This document shows positions 13,005-24,445 of a stretch of DNA of 64,000 bases, in pieces; positions within the stretch are counted from its first letter, which is position 1; the number at the start of each line of letters is the position of its first letter. Position numbers and translations under genes: made by a program. Source of the stretch: Haemaphysalis longicornis (lineage: Eukaryota; Arthropoda; Arachnida; Ixodida; Ixodidae); contig CM023457.1 of assembly GCA_013339765.2 (NCBI GenBank), forward strand, positions 31,470,327-31,534,326. The letters are read 5' to 3'. The notes under the pieces are model-generated. The model was given only the letters and a program-made list of their open reading frames with translations. It ran no database searches and was not told the origin of the DNA.

Positions 13005-13445
13005 AAAAAAAACTTTGGTTGATTCCTCTGTCATAGGAATCGGTAAAACACGAAAGTGAAATGTGCAGCGAAATCTGCAGGTGAGCATGATTTGCGGGTC
13101 GGCGGTTATCTTGTGGGTGTGCTTGGCGAGCGACGTCCCGCTGGCGGGTCACTTCGGCAAAGGTGTACTGGCGTCATTTCCGTGACGGATATGACGTCAG
13201 TGAAATCTTGGTGTATCCCGGCATAAAACGCTTTCGTGTTAAAATATAAAACCCGAAAACGAACAACCCTAAGTATAACGTACTCTTTAGTAGTAAAGGT
13301 TGCTTCCCCGCAAGGAGACGCTGTGTGCAGTGGTGCACCCTTTACAGGCCGCTTGCTTCGTTGTACTGGCGTCATTTCCGTGACGGATATGACGTCAGTG
13401 AAATCTTCGTGTATCCAGGAATAAAACACTTTCGCGTTAAAAAGG
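13005..13445 (+). repeat. Dispersed repeat E, full copy
   Basis: Contains two near-identical inner blocks, GTACTGGCGTCATTTCCGTG plus ACGGATATGACGTCAGTGAA, at about 13,168 and 13,362. Each is followed by a GTATCC(C/A)GG(C/A)ATAAAAC segment, so the unit looks like two direct terminal repeats around a short core. Other copies: 56,345-56,580 and 61,350-62,130. Confidence 0.75.
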
Positions 13446-14345
13446 AGGTAGCGTGTGCGTTGGGGACCGTCAGTGCGACACGTGAAAAGTCTGCAGATGG
13501 GTGCACAGTGCAAGGATGTTCTGGTCCTATATCATCTCAGCGACACCGATGTCATTGAGGTATTCAAATAACGCGGCTAGCACTTTACGCTGAGACGACG
13601 GAGGTGGCCATGGTCCCAGAAGTGCTCTTAAAGTTAAAGTGGCACTGCTTAGAAAACTTGTTTTTGCGGCCGCGTCGTGACCTGAACGGTGTTTTCCGAT
13701 GAACGTCTGTTTGAAGCACGCTTCATATCCATTCTTCCACTCGTTCTTTTTGTGCCGAGCGTCGGTGCAACAAAAACATCATTTATTTCGGATTCCATGT
13801 GACGCGGCACACTTGTTCCTCGAGGGGCGACAAATGACCGCACGTAGGATTTACGGCGCGCTCTGTCAGACGTATTCTGTCAGAAATGCGGCCAAGCGCG
13901 ACGTTTTTTTCGCGGACGTTTGGCAAATGCACCGCGAAAGAGAACAAAAAGAGAAAAGCAGAAATTTATTTTGTGAATGATGGTTAGGGGAGGCAGGGTT
14001 TAAAGGATGACAGTGGTAGCTGTTTATCAACATCTGTTGTTTACTAAGGCTGGTTGAGACCGGTTGCACGAACTGTGGAGCAGAACGTTTGCCTTGTGTT
14101 GCTAGCAAGTTTTACTACCGACGACGATGACCAACACTGATAACCAGCTGACTCGTATGAATGTATATCACGTGCACAGGCTGCAGGCAGGCTTCAGCCG
14201 TGGCTTTATGACCACATACCGCCTATATACATAGCACACGATGGTTCTCCGTAACGTACTCAGAGCATGTTATTGCCTAGTAAAGAGACTCGCCATGACG
14301 GCGATGAGTAGTTTACTTTCCATCAATTCCAATCCACTATTATGC
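13446..14345. other. No gene recognised
   Basis: A 93-codon plus frame (13,699-13,980) overlaps other frames and shows no family features. Nothing else supported. Confidence 0.4.
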
Positions 14346-14473
14346 TCATTTTGGTGGAATATAGAAGCGCTCAAAAAACAAGGACGAAGGAAGAAGTAGA
14401 CAGCACGGCCCTGTGCTGTCTACTTCTTCCTTCGTCCTTGTTTTTTGAGCGCTTCTGTATTCCACCAAAATGA
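14346..14473. repeat. Near-perfect palindrome, 61-bp arms
   Basis: 14,346-14,406 and 14,413-14,473 are inverted with a 6-base loop (GGCCCT) and one mismatch by eye. The right copy extends further (to about 14,510, CAACTAGCCCAACTTT), so it is two copies of one short repeat joined head to head. Confidence 0.9.
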
Positions 14474-14510
14474 ACACATACCAACTAGCCCAACTTTCCG
14501 TTCTTCCACT

Positions 14511-15112
14511 ATTATGCGGCGGTAAATTTTCGGAGCAGGCTATGATAGTTACAGGGCTGATTGCAGTTGCAGACAACAGCTATTTCAGAAAAGCATTACT
14601 GTACAGGAATCTGTCTTGATTTATGAGATCACTCGTCTTGGCCGGTGTGATATGAAGCAACATTACACAAACCGAAGTTCTGATGGTGTATTTAAAAATA
14701 CAAAGAAGGAAACAAAGCAAAACAGCATCAGCGTCGACAACTATGCGTCAAGGGCTTATTTTAGAATACAAGCAATGTTGTAACTACCAATTTATCTTGT
14801 GGGTCAGAGGAGGAAAGAGTAACACAAAAAAGTGAGCTAAAGGGCTTCCTGCACACTTATACATCCCGTGCAAGTCCAACGTATGGCCATATGAAGTTCA
14901 TGTGTCGTCGAAATGTGGATGGCGTGTACGATGCACCAGAGCGGGAATTATTGAATCTTACATACGCGGCCGGAACAAGTGGAACGAGATAAAAAAAGTA
15001 AATGCCTTAAAATAAGAAAACGTTGAAAGAAAAGTCATGTTCCAGAATTTTTTCGGCTCTGGCTCTACTTGTAACCTCTCCCCGTGAACGATCTTTTTAC
15101 GGTGTTGTTATT
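14511..15112. other. No gene recognised
   Basis: AT-rich non-coding DNA. Confidence 0.4.
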
Positions 15113-15115
15113 AGT

Positions 15116-15147
<32 letters not shown>

Positions 15148-15153
15148 GAGAGA

Positions 15154-15213
<60 letters not shown>
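15113..15213 (+). repeat. GA microsatellite, tail of the adjoining LINE
   Basis: About 100 bases of nearly pure GA. It abuts the 3' end of the minus-strand LINE at 15,214 and reads TC on that strand, as a LINE-tail microsatellite. Confidence 0.85.
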
Positions 15214-15215
<2 letters not shown>

Positions 15216-16850
15216 AACTATAATGAAAATGCCTGCAGAATCGGTTAGGCTCCCTCCACGCAGGGAGGACGACGGCAGTCTCGTGCGTTGTGCTCCTCGA
15301 GGTCTTGCTCCCTCGCTACTTCCGCGGGTCCGAGAGGGCCGCCGCCCCCTTCCTGGGGGTGCTGCCCCCCTTCTCCTCGGTTTCGTTCGGTCGCTGCCTC
15401 TCTAGGGCTGCCGAGACCTGCTGGACGGCCTTGAGTTGTGTCTCTTGGTCGTAGCTAATCGTTGCAGCCTCTATAGCTGCGGCGGGATCGTCGTCTTCGG
15501 GGTAGACGGCGCCTTCTTCTCTGGCGTGGAGGTCCACGAGAGCCCTGGACCTCGCCAACCTCCGCTCCTTGTTGTGCTCGGCGTTCACGTTCCCCGGATC
15601 GGGCGGACCCTGAGCTTTCTGTTCAGGCTATCCGGTATAGCTACGTCTTTCTGCTGCTTGCCTTCCTTCGGCTCGAGGACAAGGTCCTGCAATATCTGTC
15701 TCCAGGTTCTCGTTTCAGAGAGACGCTCGAGTTGCGCCGTGCTCTGTGCCTCGGCTATTTCGTCCAGCGTGTGGTGGACTCCGAGCGCCACGAATGTTTC
15801 GGTGCTCGTGCTCCCGAGGAGACCAAGTGCCGCCTTATACGCCTTGCGTATGGTTGCGTCTATCTTGTTACGTTCGCTCGGCCTCCAGTTGGGGAAGGCA
15901 GCAACGTACGTTATGTGGCTAACTGCGAAGGATTGAACGAGCCTCGTCAGGATGTCATCCATCATCCCAGATCTTCTGTTGGACACCCCCTTGATGAGTC
16001 TCGTTGCCGCAGTCGCTTTGCCCGCGAACTTGTTGACCGTTTCACCGTTGACTCGGTTTCGCTCGATGAGCAGCCCGAGCACTCGAATCTTCTCGACCTC
16101 CGGCATTACTTGTCCTCCCGCCGTCTTGACCGTGATCTTGGGATGCTCGTACTTGACTTCCATATTCTTTCTTTTCCTGTCCGCTCCTTTCGGTGGAATC
16201 ACCAGGAGCTCTGACTTGGCCGGAGAGGAGACAAGTCCAGACCCATCCAGCTGCTCCTCCATTGCGTCACCGCTTCTTGCAGCGTTGTCTCGATGTGTCC
16301 GTCGCTTCCTCCCGGTACCCATAGCGTAACGTCGTGGGCGTAGATGGTGTGCCGGACTCCCGCTGCTCTTTCTAGCCGGTTGGCCACCCCGATCATCACG
16401 AAGTTGAACAGTAACGGGGAGATCACCGATCCCTGCGGGGTTCTGACGCTGCCCAGATCCTTCTCTTCGAGCTGCAGGTCTCCCGCGTAGATTTCGGTGG
16501 TCCGTTCCGCCAGGAAGAATTTGATGTACTCGTATGTCCTCCTGCCCATGGATACTTGGCCTGGATACTTGGATACTTGGCCAAGTATCCAGCCTGGATA
16601 TTTGGGCCAGGATAGCCGAGTGCCTCACTTTATTGAAGACACTCTGCAAGTCCAGCCCGAATATGGCTCTGTTGTCATTGGTGCCCGTCGTATCGTCGAT
16701 GATCTCGTTCTTCAGTAAGATCATGGCGTCTTGCGTCCCGAGCTTGTTTTGAAACCCGATGATGGAATTCGTGTAAAGCCCTTATTCATCCAGGTAACGC
16801 TGCGCTCTGTTCATGAGAACGGGCTCGAGGGCCGTATGAAATCGAGCGTA
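15214..16850 (-). mobile_element. Non-LTR retrotransposon, RT and C-terminal part, broken
   Basis: The minus strand encodes reverse transcriptase residues in two frames: AIFGLDLQSVFNKVRHSAIL, then GSVISPLLFNFVMIGVANRL and a polymerase core YAHD where YADD is expected. The other frame continues SPAKSELLVIPPKG and a thumb-like region ending at about 15,585. An in-frame stop near 16,785 and frame changes near 16,240 and 16,550 show it is dead. The 3' end carries the TC tail. Clade is not certain; the C-terminal WRQILQDL-type region resembles I/Jockey-group elements. Confidence 0.85.
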
Positions 16851-17007
16851 TGAAATCACCACTATATTGTTCTTCGCTGCGGGTATCGCTTTTCATCTTC
16901 GAGAGCGTGTTTCGTGGGCGTTTCGCCAAACCACAATCTTTCAGCCCGGGCCCGTATTACCGCTACCTTATATCTTTCTGTTTACCTTCTCGAGTTATGT
17001 CTTTACC

Positions 17008-18080
17008 TCAATAATACTGCGTGTGTGAGTTCCTGCCTTTAAGTTGTCTGCAAACAACAAATAGCCCAACTGACATTTCAGTTCTTTCTTTTTTGTTTTT
17101 GTCTTTAACTATTATTGCGCAGGACTTTTCAAATGCTGCAATTGTGACCTCTTCTTTAAAGCGTTCCCATAATAAGATGACATCTTCGGCCTTCCCCTGG
17201 AGAATGTTCTTAATCTTGTCGTTTACTTTGCCGACAAATGCCCCGTCCTGCAGAAGTTTCGTATTTACCTTCCACGGATCCCACTGAAACCTTCCAGCTC
17301 TTGGTTGAGATCCAATGTCAAACATTACCAGACTGTGGTTACTAAACGCAACATGTTTCACCTGGTAATTTCTACACAAGATAAGCATCTCTGTATCGAC
17401 ACATGGGCGGTCGAGACGAGCATGATTTCCGCCCTGGAAATGAGTGAACTGCGTAGGTTTATCTTTCGCTACTAGGAGTGCCACGTCTTCCATATAGCGT
17501 TCATGAACAATTATGTTTGGTAGTAGCGCACTTGCGTCACGTTCAGATATTTTCCCAACCCTATCGCAAGGACAACATACGCAATTAAAGTCGCCTAACA
17601 TAACAATATGTCTCTCACTGTTGAGGTACCGGTCAAGGCGATCGGAAAACGTTTCTCGTTCACTTTGCTTGTTAGGCTCATACACACAGATAACACGCCA
17701 TTCAATACCCTGAACACTTAAAGTCACATACAAGCATGCGTCCAGTTTCACACGTAATCAATTCATCAACAATAATGCCGATAGTATTCCGCAAAAAAAG
17801 TACACATCCCGCCGATGTACCCACAGCATGAGAGACACAAACACTATAACGCTCCCGGAAAGGTTGCACCATGTGATTCGTTTGTTCCTCACTTTCTATT
17901 TTTGTCTCCTGATCAGTGATGAATTCTTTTCCATGAATAGGCGTGAAAGCTGGTACTGTTTTTTCTTCGAGGCCAGCCCTCGCACGTTAATCGTGCCTAC
18001 GCGTAAATTTGCTGTTAAATTTAGCGCCATCAGGAGTAAACGAATAACAGGATGCTTACACTTTGTATCAATGGGTCAAC
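17008..18080 (-). mobile_element. LINE endonuclease (APE-type) domain
   Basis: The minus strand reads RVGTINVRGLASKKKQYQLS near 18,000 (the N-terminal APE motif with conserved asparagine), then WRVICVYEPN, VMLGDFNCVC and FSNHSLVMFDI, in the order of endonuclease motifs (the last normally SDH). A stop near 17,890 interrupts it. It ends at 17,008, and the RT at 16,850 may or may not belong to the same copy. Confidence 0.8.
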
Positions 18081-18185
18081 GAGAGTCTCACAGTTTCTTG
18101 GGGCCAAGGGCGCCGTTCCAATCGGGGGCATCTTTGTAAACGTGGACGACACGACCACTCGCTACTGTCCGCACGATCCAGGTAT

Positions 18186-19390
18186 CTACGGCGGCGGTTT
18201 GTCACAAGCATTCCGATCCTTCTGATTGTTGGGCTTTAGATTCAAGGTAGCTCGAAGTAACACGGCTGTCGTTGACGGCGGTAACCTTAGCGGTGGTTCA
18301 CCCGTTGCAATTGTCTCCACTTCCTCTTTATTGTCGTCGTCGCTTTGTCGTGGCCGTTTTGCAAGCACAGAACCGGACGAGTGTTCTTTAACAGATTCTG
18401 GCACCTCCATCTCCTCGGCAATGCCATCGGATACCTTGCTGGCAGAGAAGTTCATTTGCAGAAGAAGATGCAGCAGAGGGTAACCCTTCGTCAACCGGTG
18501 CGGTCCCGTCACCTTGTGCGACATCTTCTTCAGTCTCAGAGGGAGCAGTTGGCTCAGGTTCTTCCGAGGACCCAGCAGCTCCTCTGCTCGCGGCCTCCTC
18601 TGCGTCAGCCTCATCCATGAGGTGTTCGGACTTGTCCTCGACCCCAGTAGGACCAGCAACTGTGGCGTACGTCTTGACGCATTCGTTGTCTAGATGTTAG
18701 GAGCGCCGACAAAGTGAGCAACGCGGGACGCCGGGCACTCACGCCTGACGTGGTCCTGCCTGTGGCAACGCAGGCAAAGTGGCGCCCTGCCCGGAACCAC
18801 CGCAAGCGTCAATTCCCCGCCCACACGCAGCTGGTGCGGTAAATTGTCCGGCATGACGCCCGCCTTAAGTCGAATAGTCACTTGCCGCGTCGTTGAGCCC
18901 TTTTCAACGCAACCTGGCACCTGCCAATGCTCTCTTGAGACGTCGGTCACCCTGCCATACTGAGAAAACACCGAACGCACCTGTCATCCGGGACGCCGTG
19001 CAGCAACCAGTGCAGCTTTAAACGAAGGTCCTGGTTATTCGGATCAAGGACGCGGCACTTTCTCTCCTTCACCTGCACGTCTCCGACTGCCAGCATCTTC
19101 TTCACAGCGTGCGCGCTGCTGAAGGTGACGGCCCGCACGTGATTCATATGGTACGCCCCCAGAGCAATTACTTCTGGGAGCACCGCCAAACGCGTGAGCG
19201 CCTCTCGAAAGTCTTCTACCCAGTAGGGCCTGTCACGTATACCACCGTGTAAAAAGACTGTGTTGGTCACATATTGTCCTAATGGCAGTTGTAGAAGACT
19301 CACTTGGTAATCCTGGTTATCGTTTTCGGCGTCAGAAAACCTGTTGCCGAGGCCTGACTGGGCCGCTGTCACCACTCCGACGGAGCTCAT
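18186..19390 (-). mobile_element. LINE ORF1 with zinc knuckle, frame-shifted
   Basis: The ORF starts at 19,390 (MSSVGVVTAAQSGLGN). The frame changes near 18,960 and continues VTIRLKAGVMPDNLPHQLRV. A CCHC knuckle follows: CLRCHRQDHVRRECP (C-x2-C-x4-H-x4-C). The C-terminal part is acidic and rich in glutamate and serine. Gag-like ORF1 proteins of LINEs bind the element RNA. Its position directly before the endonuclease supports one element spanning 19.4-17.0 kb. Confidence 0.8.
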
Positions 19391-19464
19391 GATCCCGCGC
19401 CCGCACGCTTCGGTGGCAGGAAGTGGAATCGGGCTACGACAGTGAGTTAGTACCCAAGAGTCAA

Positions 19465-19770
19465 ATGGTTCACTCCCTCGCCTGTAATTGTGCGGAGTAC
19501 CTTAGGACCTCCCAATGTCCGTCCGCGTCCATCCGAGCGCAAACCACCATCAAGCGAAATTCTATTTGAGCCGTGAGTGGCAGTTTCAATTAGGGAATAA
19601 TCCAGGTGCAATTCATGGTTCAAATGGAATCACGGTCGGGGCGCAAATCGGATGTCACTCGGGGCACAACTTGGATGTGATTTCGAGTCCCCGTATTCCG
19701 CACCCTCGCCATCATCCACGGCGTGGAGATGCTGCCATTTTATTTTTTTCAGATATCGTCCCACTGACTC
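19465..19770 (+). repeat. Dispersed repeat F, copy 1
   Basis: Inverted copy of 44,965-45,255. Shared blocks include AATGTCCGTCCGCGTC, ACCACCATCAAGCGAAA, GCAAATCGGATGTCACTCGG and CACCCTCGCCATCATCCACG. It lies just 5' of LINE ORF1, so it could be that element's 5' end. Confidence 0.75.
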
Positions 19771-19949
19771 GCTTACAAAAATAATGAAAGAGCATGGCAT
19801 CGTACGTGCAGTGTCCGAACTAACATTTTAAAATATTTTTTACTTCCACGCACAATTACCGACTGGAATAAACTAACTGAAGCATCTGTAATTATTGTTC
19901 AGTCTCTTGAACAGTCGGATTTTTTAATGGTATTTTAGTGCGACTTCGA

Positions 19950-20350
19950 CGCATTCCTGTATACGCCTCGAGCGCGGCCTGTAGGGGCGCCACTGAAATC
20001 CCCCTAGCGGCCCGTTTCGAAAGCAGGCGCGGGAGTCCGCACCCCGCTCCCCAGTGCCGCTGCTGCTTTTGCGGCACGTTCACGACTGAGATTTACCGTT
20101 TGTGGGCGTTTGAAATTCATGTTTGTGTGGAGCAGTCACTCTGTTCGCAAATGGGGTGTGTTTACGAGAGTGTAAATGTTTCAGACGCGATCTTAGTGTG
20201 GTATTTTCGGTCTGTATAAGCGCCAGGTGTGTGTCACAGGCCAGCGTCGCGGAACCGGCGTATGATGGAGCCGATTGTAGTTACACTGTCTTGAATTTAC
20301 TAGCCGTGTCTCCGTAACCACCGGTTCCTCAGATGTTCATGCTGCGGCTA
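19950..20350 (-). repeat. Dispersed repeat D, copy 2
   Basis: Inverted copy of 12,245-12,610. Confidence 0.7.
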
Positions 20351-20815
20351 TACACTACGATTTAAATCGGTTTTGTGCGCTTACGTAATCAGCGGAGCGC
20401 TCATACCTGACAGTACACCAGTTACGTTTGCCAATACAGTCGAACACGGATATATCGAACACGGCTATATCGAATTATTGTCTATATCGAACTCATACAT
20501 TATCCCCTTGAAAATTCTGTGTAAAAGTATAGGAATTCGTACGTTTATATCGAACCGTATTTTTCCCAACATCGCGTATATCGAACGCCGCGCGAGCTGG
20601 ATGGTGCTCTTCGGCGTTCGCTGCACCCCCGATTGAGGTTGAGGAGGATGTGGAGAAATGCGCGGGCATGGCGAAGAATGGCTTGCGGAACTAATCCCCC
20701 CTACCGGAACAAATTTGCGCTTGCCCATTCGGGCCCCGCTACCGGCCGCCGTAGCGTTAGCGGACGGAGCCCGGTATGCTAAATCTCTCTAGGCACACAA
20801 GCTCGAACGCTCGGA

Positions 20816-20995
20816 AAATAGAGAGTTTTAGCTGACCGTTTTCGACGCTCCGCTCCGGTATCGGCTGCCCGCTCAGCGCAACCGGAGCCAATGCCGTTCG
20901 TGGCCAAGCGCGCCCCGCATGCGCACCGGCGCTTCCGCTTGCTATCGGAGCGGAGCGGACCGTGAAAGACGGTCAGCTAAAACTCCCTAATGTGA
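20816..20995. mobile_element. Small MITE nested in the Tigger element
   Basis: Inverted termini GAG(G/A)GTTTTAGCTGACCGT-like on the left and ACGGTCAGCTAAAACTCC on the right, about 170 bp apart, with inner GCTCCGCTCCG against CGGAGCGGAGC. Confidence 0.7.
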
Positions 20996-21014
20996 CAATG
21001 CCAGGTAGGGATGC

Positions 21015-21056
21015 CCTAGCGTCACTAAATAAGCTACGCTTATTAGTGACGCTAGG
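21015..21056. repeat. Hairpin, 19-20 bp arms
   Basis: CCTAGCGTCACTAAATAAGC and GCTTATTAGTGACGCTAGG with a 3-base loop, directly beside the nested MITE. Confidence 0.8.
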
Positions 21057-21713
21057 ATGCCCCGACTGCGCACGTCCTTTTTTTTTGTTCTGTTTTGTTT
21101 TGCGGCTGCGTACGTTCCCCGGCTTGCCGAAAATGTTTTTTTTTTTCTCTCTCTGGGTCTGTCTTCCCCCGATGTCGTCTCGGGAAAGGGAAGAGGGAAC
21201 GAAGGCGCTGGCGGCCTCCTCCTTTTGCATTTTGCTGCTGTTGCTGCTGTTTGGCGAGTTGTCCCGCACCTTTCGGAGATCACTGTTTCTCTCGGAGATG
21301 ACCATCGCGAGCGCTTTGTTGGAGTCCTTTCAGAGAGCCTTGGAATTGTTACCTTCAAAGTTCTTGTGGTACGTGCGCACTGTTCTTTTGCGTGCGTGTT
21401 GTGCATGGTGTGCGAAGGCGCAGCGTACTGCTGGAATTTTCTAGTTGTGCAGCCTCGAGAAGATCGAGACCAGCGTCTTTAATTTCATTTCCGGGACGAA
21501 GAAGCAGGCCAAGGTCAGCGATTTTTTTTCACAGAAATAAAGCCTCCTGTTGCGCCGTGAGTGCGGAATTAGTTGTCATTCTTGAATGCGACGATCCGTA
21601 AGTGATCGTCCGCCAATGGGGGTGTCTCAGAGCCCATATTTTTTATATCGAATTTTTCATATATCGAACTATTTCGCGATCCCCTTGGAGTTCGATATAT
21701 CCGTGTTCGACTG

Positions 21714-22196
21714 TATTATACCTCAGATATTGATCACCACCATTTACAAGCCAGTCCGTGTGTTAATTTCGGGAATATTCATCAAACGTATGATGGACAA
21801 TGCATAATTATACTCGGGGATCAGCACACGACAGAGTCGTCTTGTCGTGAGGTGCGCGCCCGCAGACCTTCATCTGCTCCTCTGCGAGCAGCGCGGAGAC
21901 GGGCTTACAATATAATCCACGTCCGCGACTAAATGCTTCTTCGAAAAATCGTCATATGGCACAGGGAGCCTGCAGAATAAACCAGAAACTGAAATCAGAG
22001 GGCCTTAACACATACCACACTCTTCCAACGATACATTTCATCGCTTGTTGAACAGCCTACCCTGTATACTTCCAAAAATGCGTCCGCCGTACGATCAGCT
22101 CTTCGTTGAAGTAGAAAAACAAAAGAAAAGTGAACGCGAGATTTATGTGTGGATTACTAAAACGTTCATTGCTTGATTCCGCTCCGCATTTGTACA

Positions 22197-22227
<31 letters not shown>

Positions 22228-22324
22228 GATTTCTCGCGAAATAGCAGTGCATTTCGCGTGTAGTTGGTCTAGTGAAACCAACCTGGCTTAAGTTTAGACG
22301 AACGTCTTTAGCATGGCAGAAGCT
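21714..22324. other. Non-coding; long C run
   Basis: 22,202-22,227 is a run of 26 C. Nothing else recognised. Confidence 0.5.
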
Positions 22325-23030
22325 GCGCTGTTTTTTTTTTTTTCATTTCCGTTAGAGCTATTATGTTTCTAAATTCCGCATTGGCACAACATTTATATTC
22401 CTGTGGTTTCATTTCCTTGGTTCTTGCTATATGGCGTTTGTGGGCACATATTTAACGACGCACAGGCTTGGAATATACTTACATTTTCGCATGGTTTATA
22501 TTCTTATAAAAGGCATAAGTTGTTGTCCGGGATTGGGTAATCACATCCCCGAAACATATTTTTCTGCGGCGTATATATGCGAAACGAAGCCGCATTCGTT
22601 GTCCACGCTGCAAAATGAAGCCAACCTCTCATTGTGCCAGTATCAGGTCTAAACGAGGCGTCAGTAGAATTAATTTGTGCCTGATGTTTTGGAGGTGACA
22701 GGGGTGATATGTTGCTGCCGTCGCCGACGCTCGGAAGAGCGGCGACGAAGCGCGCAGAACCGCGTCCCCGGGTAGCTCTTGCAGGCGATCGCGTACTCTA
22801 CGAAGACGCAGCTGCTTTTTAAGTGACCTAAACGTACTCTTTGCCTATAGTCGTCACCATAACAAGTTTTTTTTAGGGCGCGGAAAGGCGAAAAGAAGCG
22901 AAATAGAACCAAAACACTGCACGAGCCCCTATCAGTCACGCAGCGCAAATCCCGTCAGCGCCGCGGAGAAACGGCGGCAGGCAGCGCAGCGATCGCAAAG
23001 CTCGAGGCGTATATGCGTTCAATTTATATC
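22325..23030 (-). repeat. Dispersed repeat C, copy 2
   Basis: Inverted copy of 10,370-11,070, with a stretch of about 14 T near 22,331 where copy 1 lacks it. Confidence 0.75.
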
Positions 23031-23081
23031 TGTAACTGTGCTGCGTGTACTGTGTATAGGAAGTTGTTTTTGATGCCCTGC

Positions 23082-23217
23082 CCCCAAACAAACAAACAAC
23101 CAAACAAACAAACAAAAAAACAAACAAACAAACAAAAAAACAAACAAACAAACAAACAAACAAACAAACAAACAAACAAACAAATAAATAAATAAATAAA
23201 TAATAAATAATAAATAA
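23082..23217 (+). repeat. AAAC then AAAT microsatellite
   Basis: CAAA-type repeats pass into AAAT repeats. Confidence 0.9.
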
Positions 23218-23279
23218 CTTGTACTCTAGCTGCTTCAGGAGTTAACGAATATTACAGACTTGAGTTTATCCATGAATGA

Positions 23280-23380
23280 AGGAATCAATAAAGATCAATC
23301 AGTCTATCAACCAATCTATCAATCTATCAATCAATCAAAGCACAACGCCTTAGCCACTAAGCCACCGCGGTGGGTCCTAC
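23280..23380 (-). repeat. SINE fragment with ATCA tail
   Basis: Minus strand starts CCACCGCGGTGGCTTAGTGG at 23,375 and runs into a TTGA/ATCA-type tract. It is a deleted copy of the common SINE. Confidence 0.6.
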
Positions 23381-24189
23381 TGAGACGTGATTACTCTGAA
23401 TCGATGGCACCGCCAAAACTGGCTCTGCCAAGCGGTAGGTCGTCGTTTACACAACGCATACGTCCAAGAGTTTCCAGCACTCGGCGAGACGGTTACGGAA
23501 TCGGCGAGAAAATTTCGACGAGTGTGCAATACAGAGACGCAGCGCGTCGCAATCGATTACAATCCCGTAACACCCGATGCGGTTTCAGCGCTTCGAATCA
23601 AAGCCGCGAACGAAAATCCGAATCCACATCGTCCCGTGCCGTGCGCGGACTAACTAAACACGCGTTCTCGCCGTGTGATATATACGTACATCGCGATAGA
23701 GGTCGGCGGAGCGTTGGCCGACACACTCCGGGAACAGTTGGGCGCATCTCGACAGATAATCCTCGAAATGAAACGAGTTCCCAATCCGGCCGTGGGGTTC
23801 GGCCATATGGCTTTGCCTTGGCCGGATCGCATTAATCCAAGCTGACGCGGAGGGGATCCGGTTCAAACGCGCTGTTTGTTTGTCTAAGCGCGCCGGGAGA
23901 AAGCGGTGGGTGCGTACGTTCTTTTTTAAATAGCAGCTTTAATCGTAAAGTGGAGGTTCGAGTTGCGCGCAGACCACTTTGCCATTATTTATGGAGATTG
24001 TTGACCAAGGTAAGTTGTAGCGTTCACCCAAAGATACTTCACATCGTCCAAACACTGAAACATACCGTATATTTTGAGGAGGCCTGCGTTCTCCTGTAAA
24101 TTTTGGCCGCCGTTAGATGACGTAGGAACGCACGGGATACTTTGATATTGCATAAACCAAATGAACTAAACGGAAGGTTAAAATCGGAA
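23381..24189. other. No gene recognised
   Basis: Several GC-rich frames on both strands (for example 23,260-23,835) overlap each other and the SINE; chance frames most likely. Confidence 0.45.
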
Positions 24190-24445
24190 GTTTTAATCGC
24201 CGCAGTGGCTGAGTGGCCAACGAGTTGTGCTGATGAGCCCAAGGACGCCGGTTCAATCCCGGTCGCGGTGGCCGCTTCTTAGATGGAGACGAACAGCGGA
24301 AACGCCCGTGGGCCGAGATTTCGGTGCATGCGTTAAATATCCACAGATGGTCAAAATTATTCCGGAGCCCTACCCTATACGCACCTCATCGCCTGCGTTG
24401 CATCGGTGCGTTAAATCCTACAATCAAATCAATAAACAAATCTTT
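24190..24445 (+). repeat. tRNA-derived SINE
   Basis: CGCAGTGGCTGAGTGGCCAA, then GATGAGCCCAAGGACGCCGG and GGTTCAATCCCGG, a tRNA-unrelated body and a TCAA-type tail. Same family as 51,825-52,030. Confidence 0.85.

Larger units (their letters stand above)
20437..21713. mobile_element. pogo/Tigger-type DNA transposon, non-autonomous
   Basis: Bounded by TA on both sides. The termini are perfect inverted repeats starting CAGTCGAACACGGATATATC and continuing GAAC (24 bp). Sub-terminal TATATCGAAC motifs recur at both ends. No transposase motifs were recognised in the 1.28-kb interior, which contains a nested MITE and a hairpin. Confidence 0.85.

Noticed and set aside
15023..15223. Arg/Glu repeat protein frame
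   Set aside because: Translation of a GA microsatellite.
23260..23835. 191-codon plus frame as a gene
   Set aside because: Begins in an ATCA tract and crosses a SINE fragment; three other frames are open over the same DNA.
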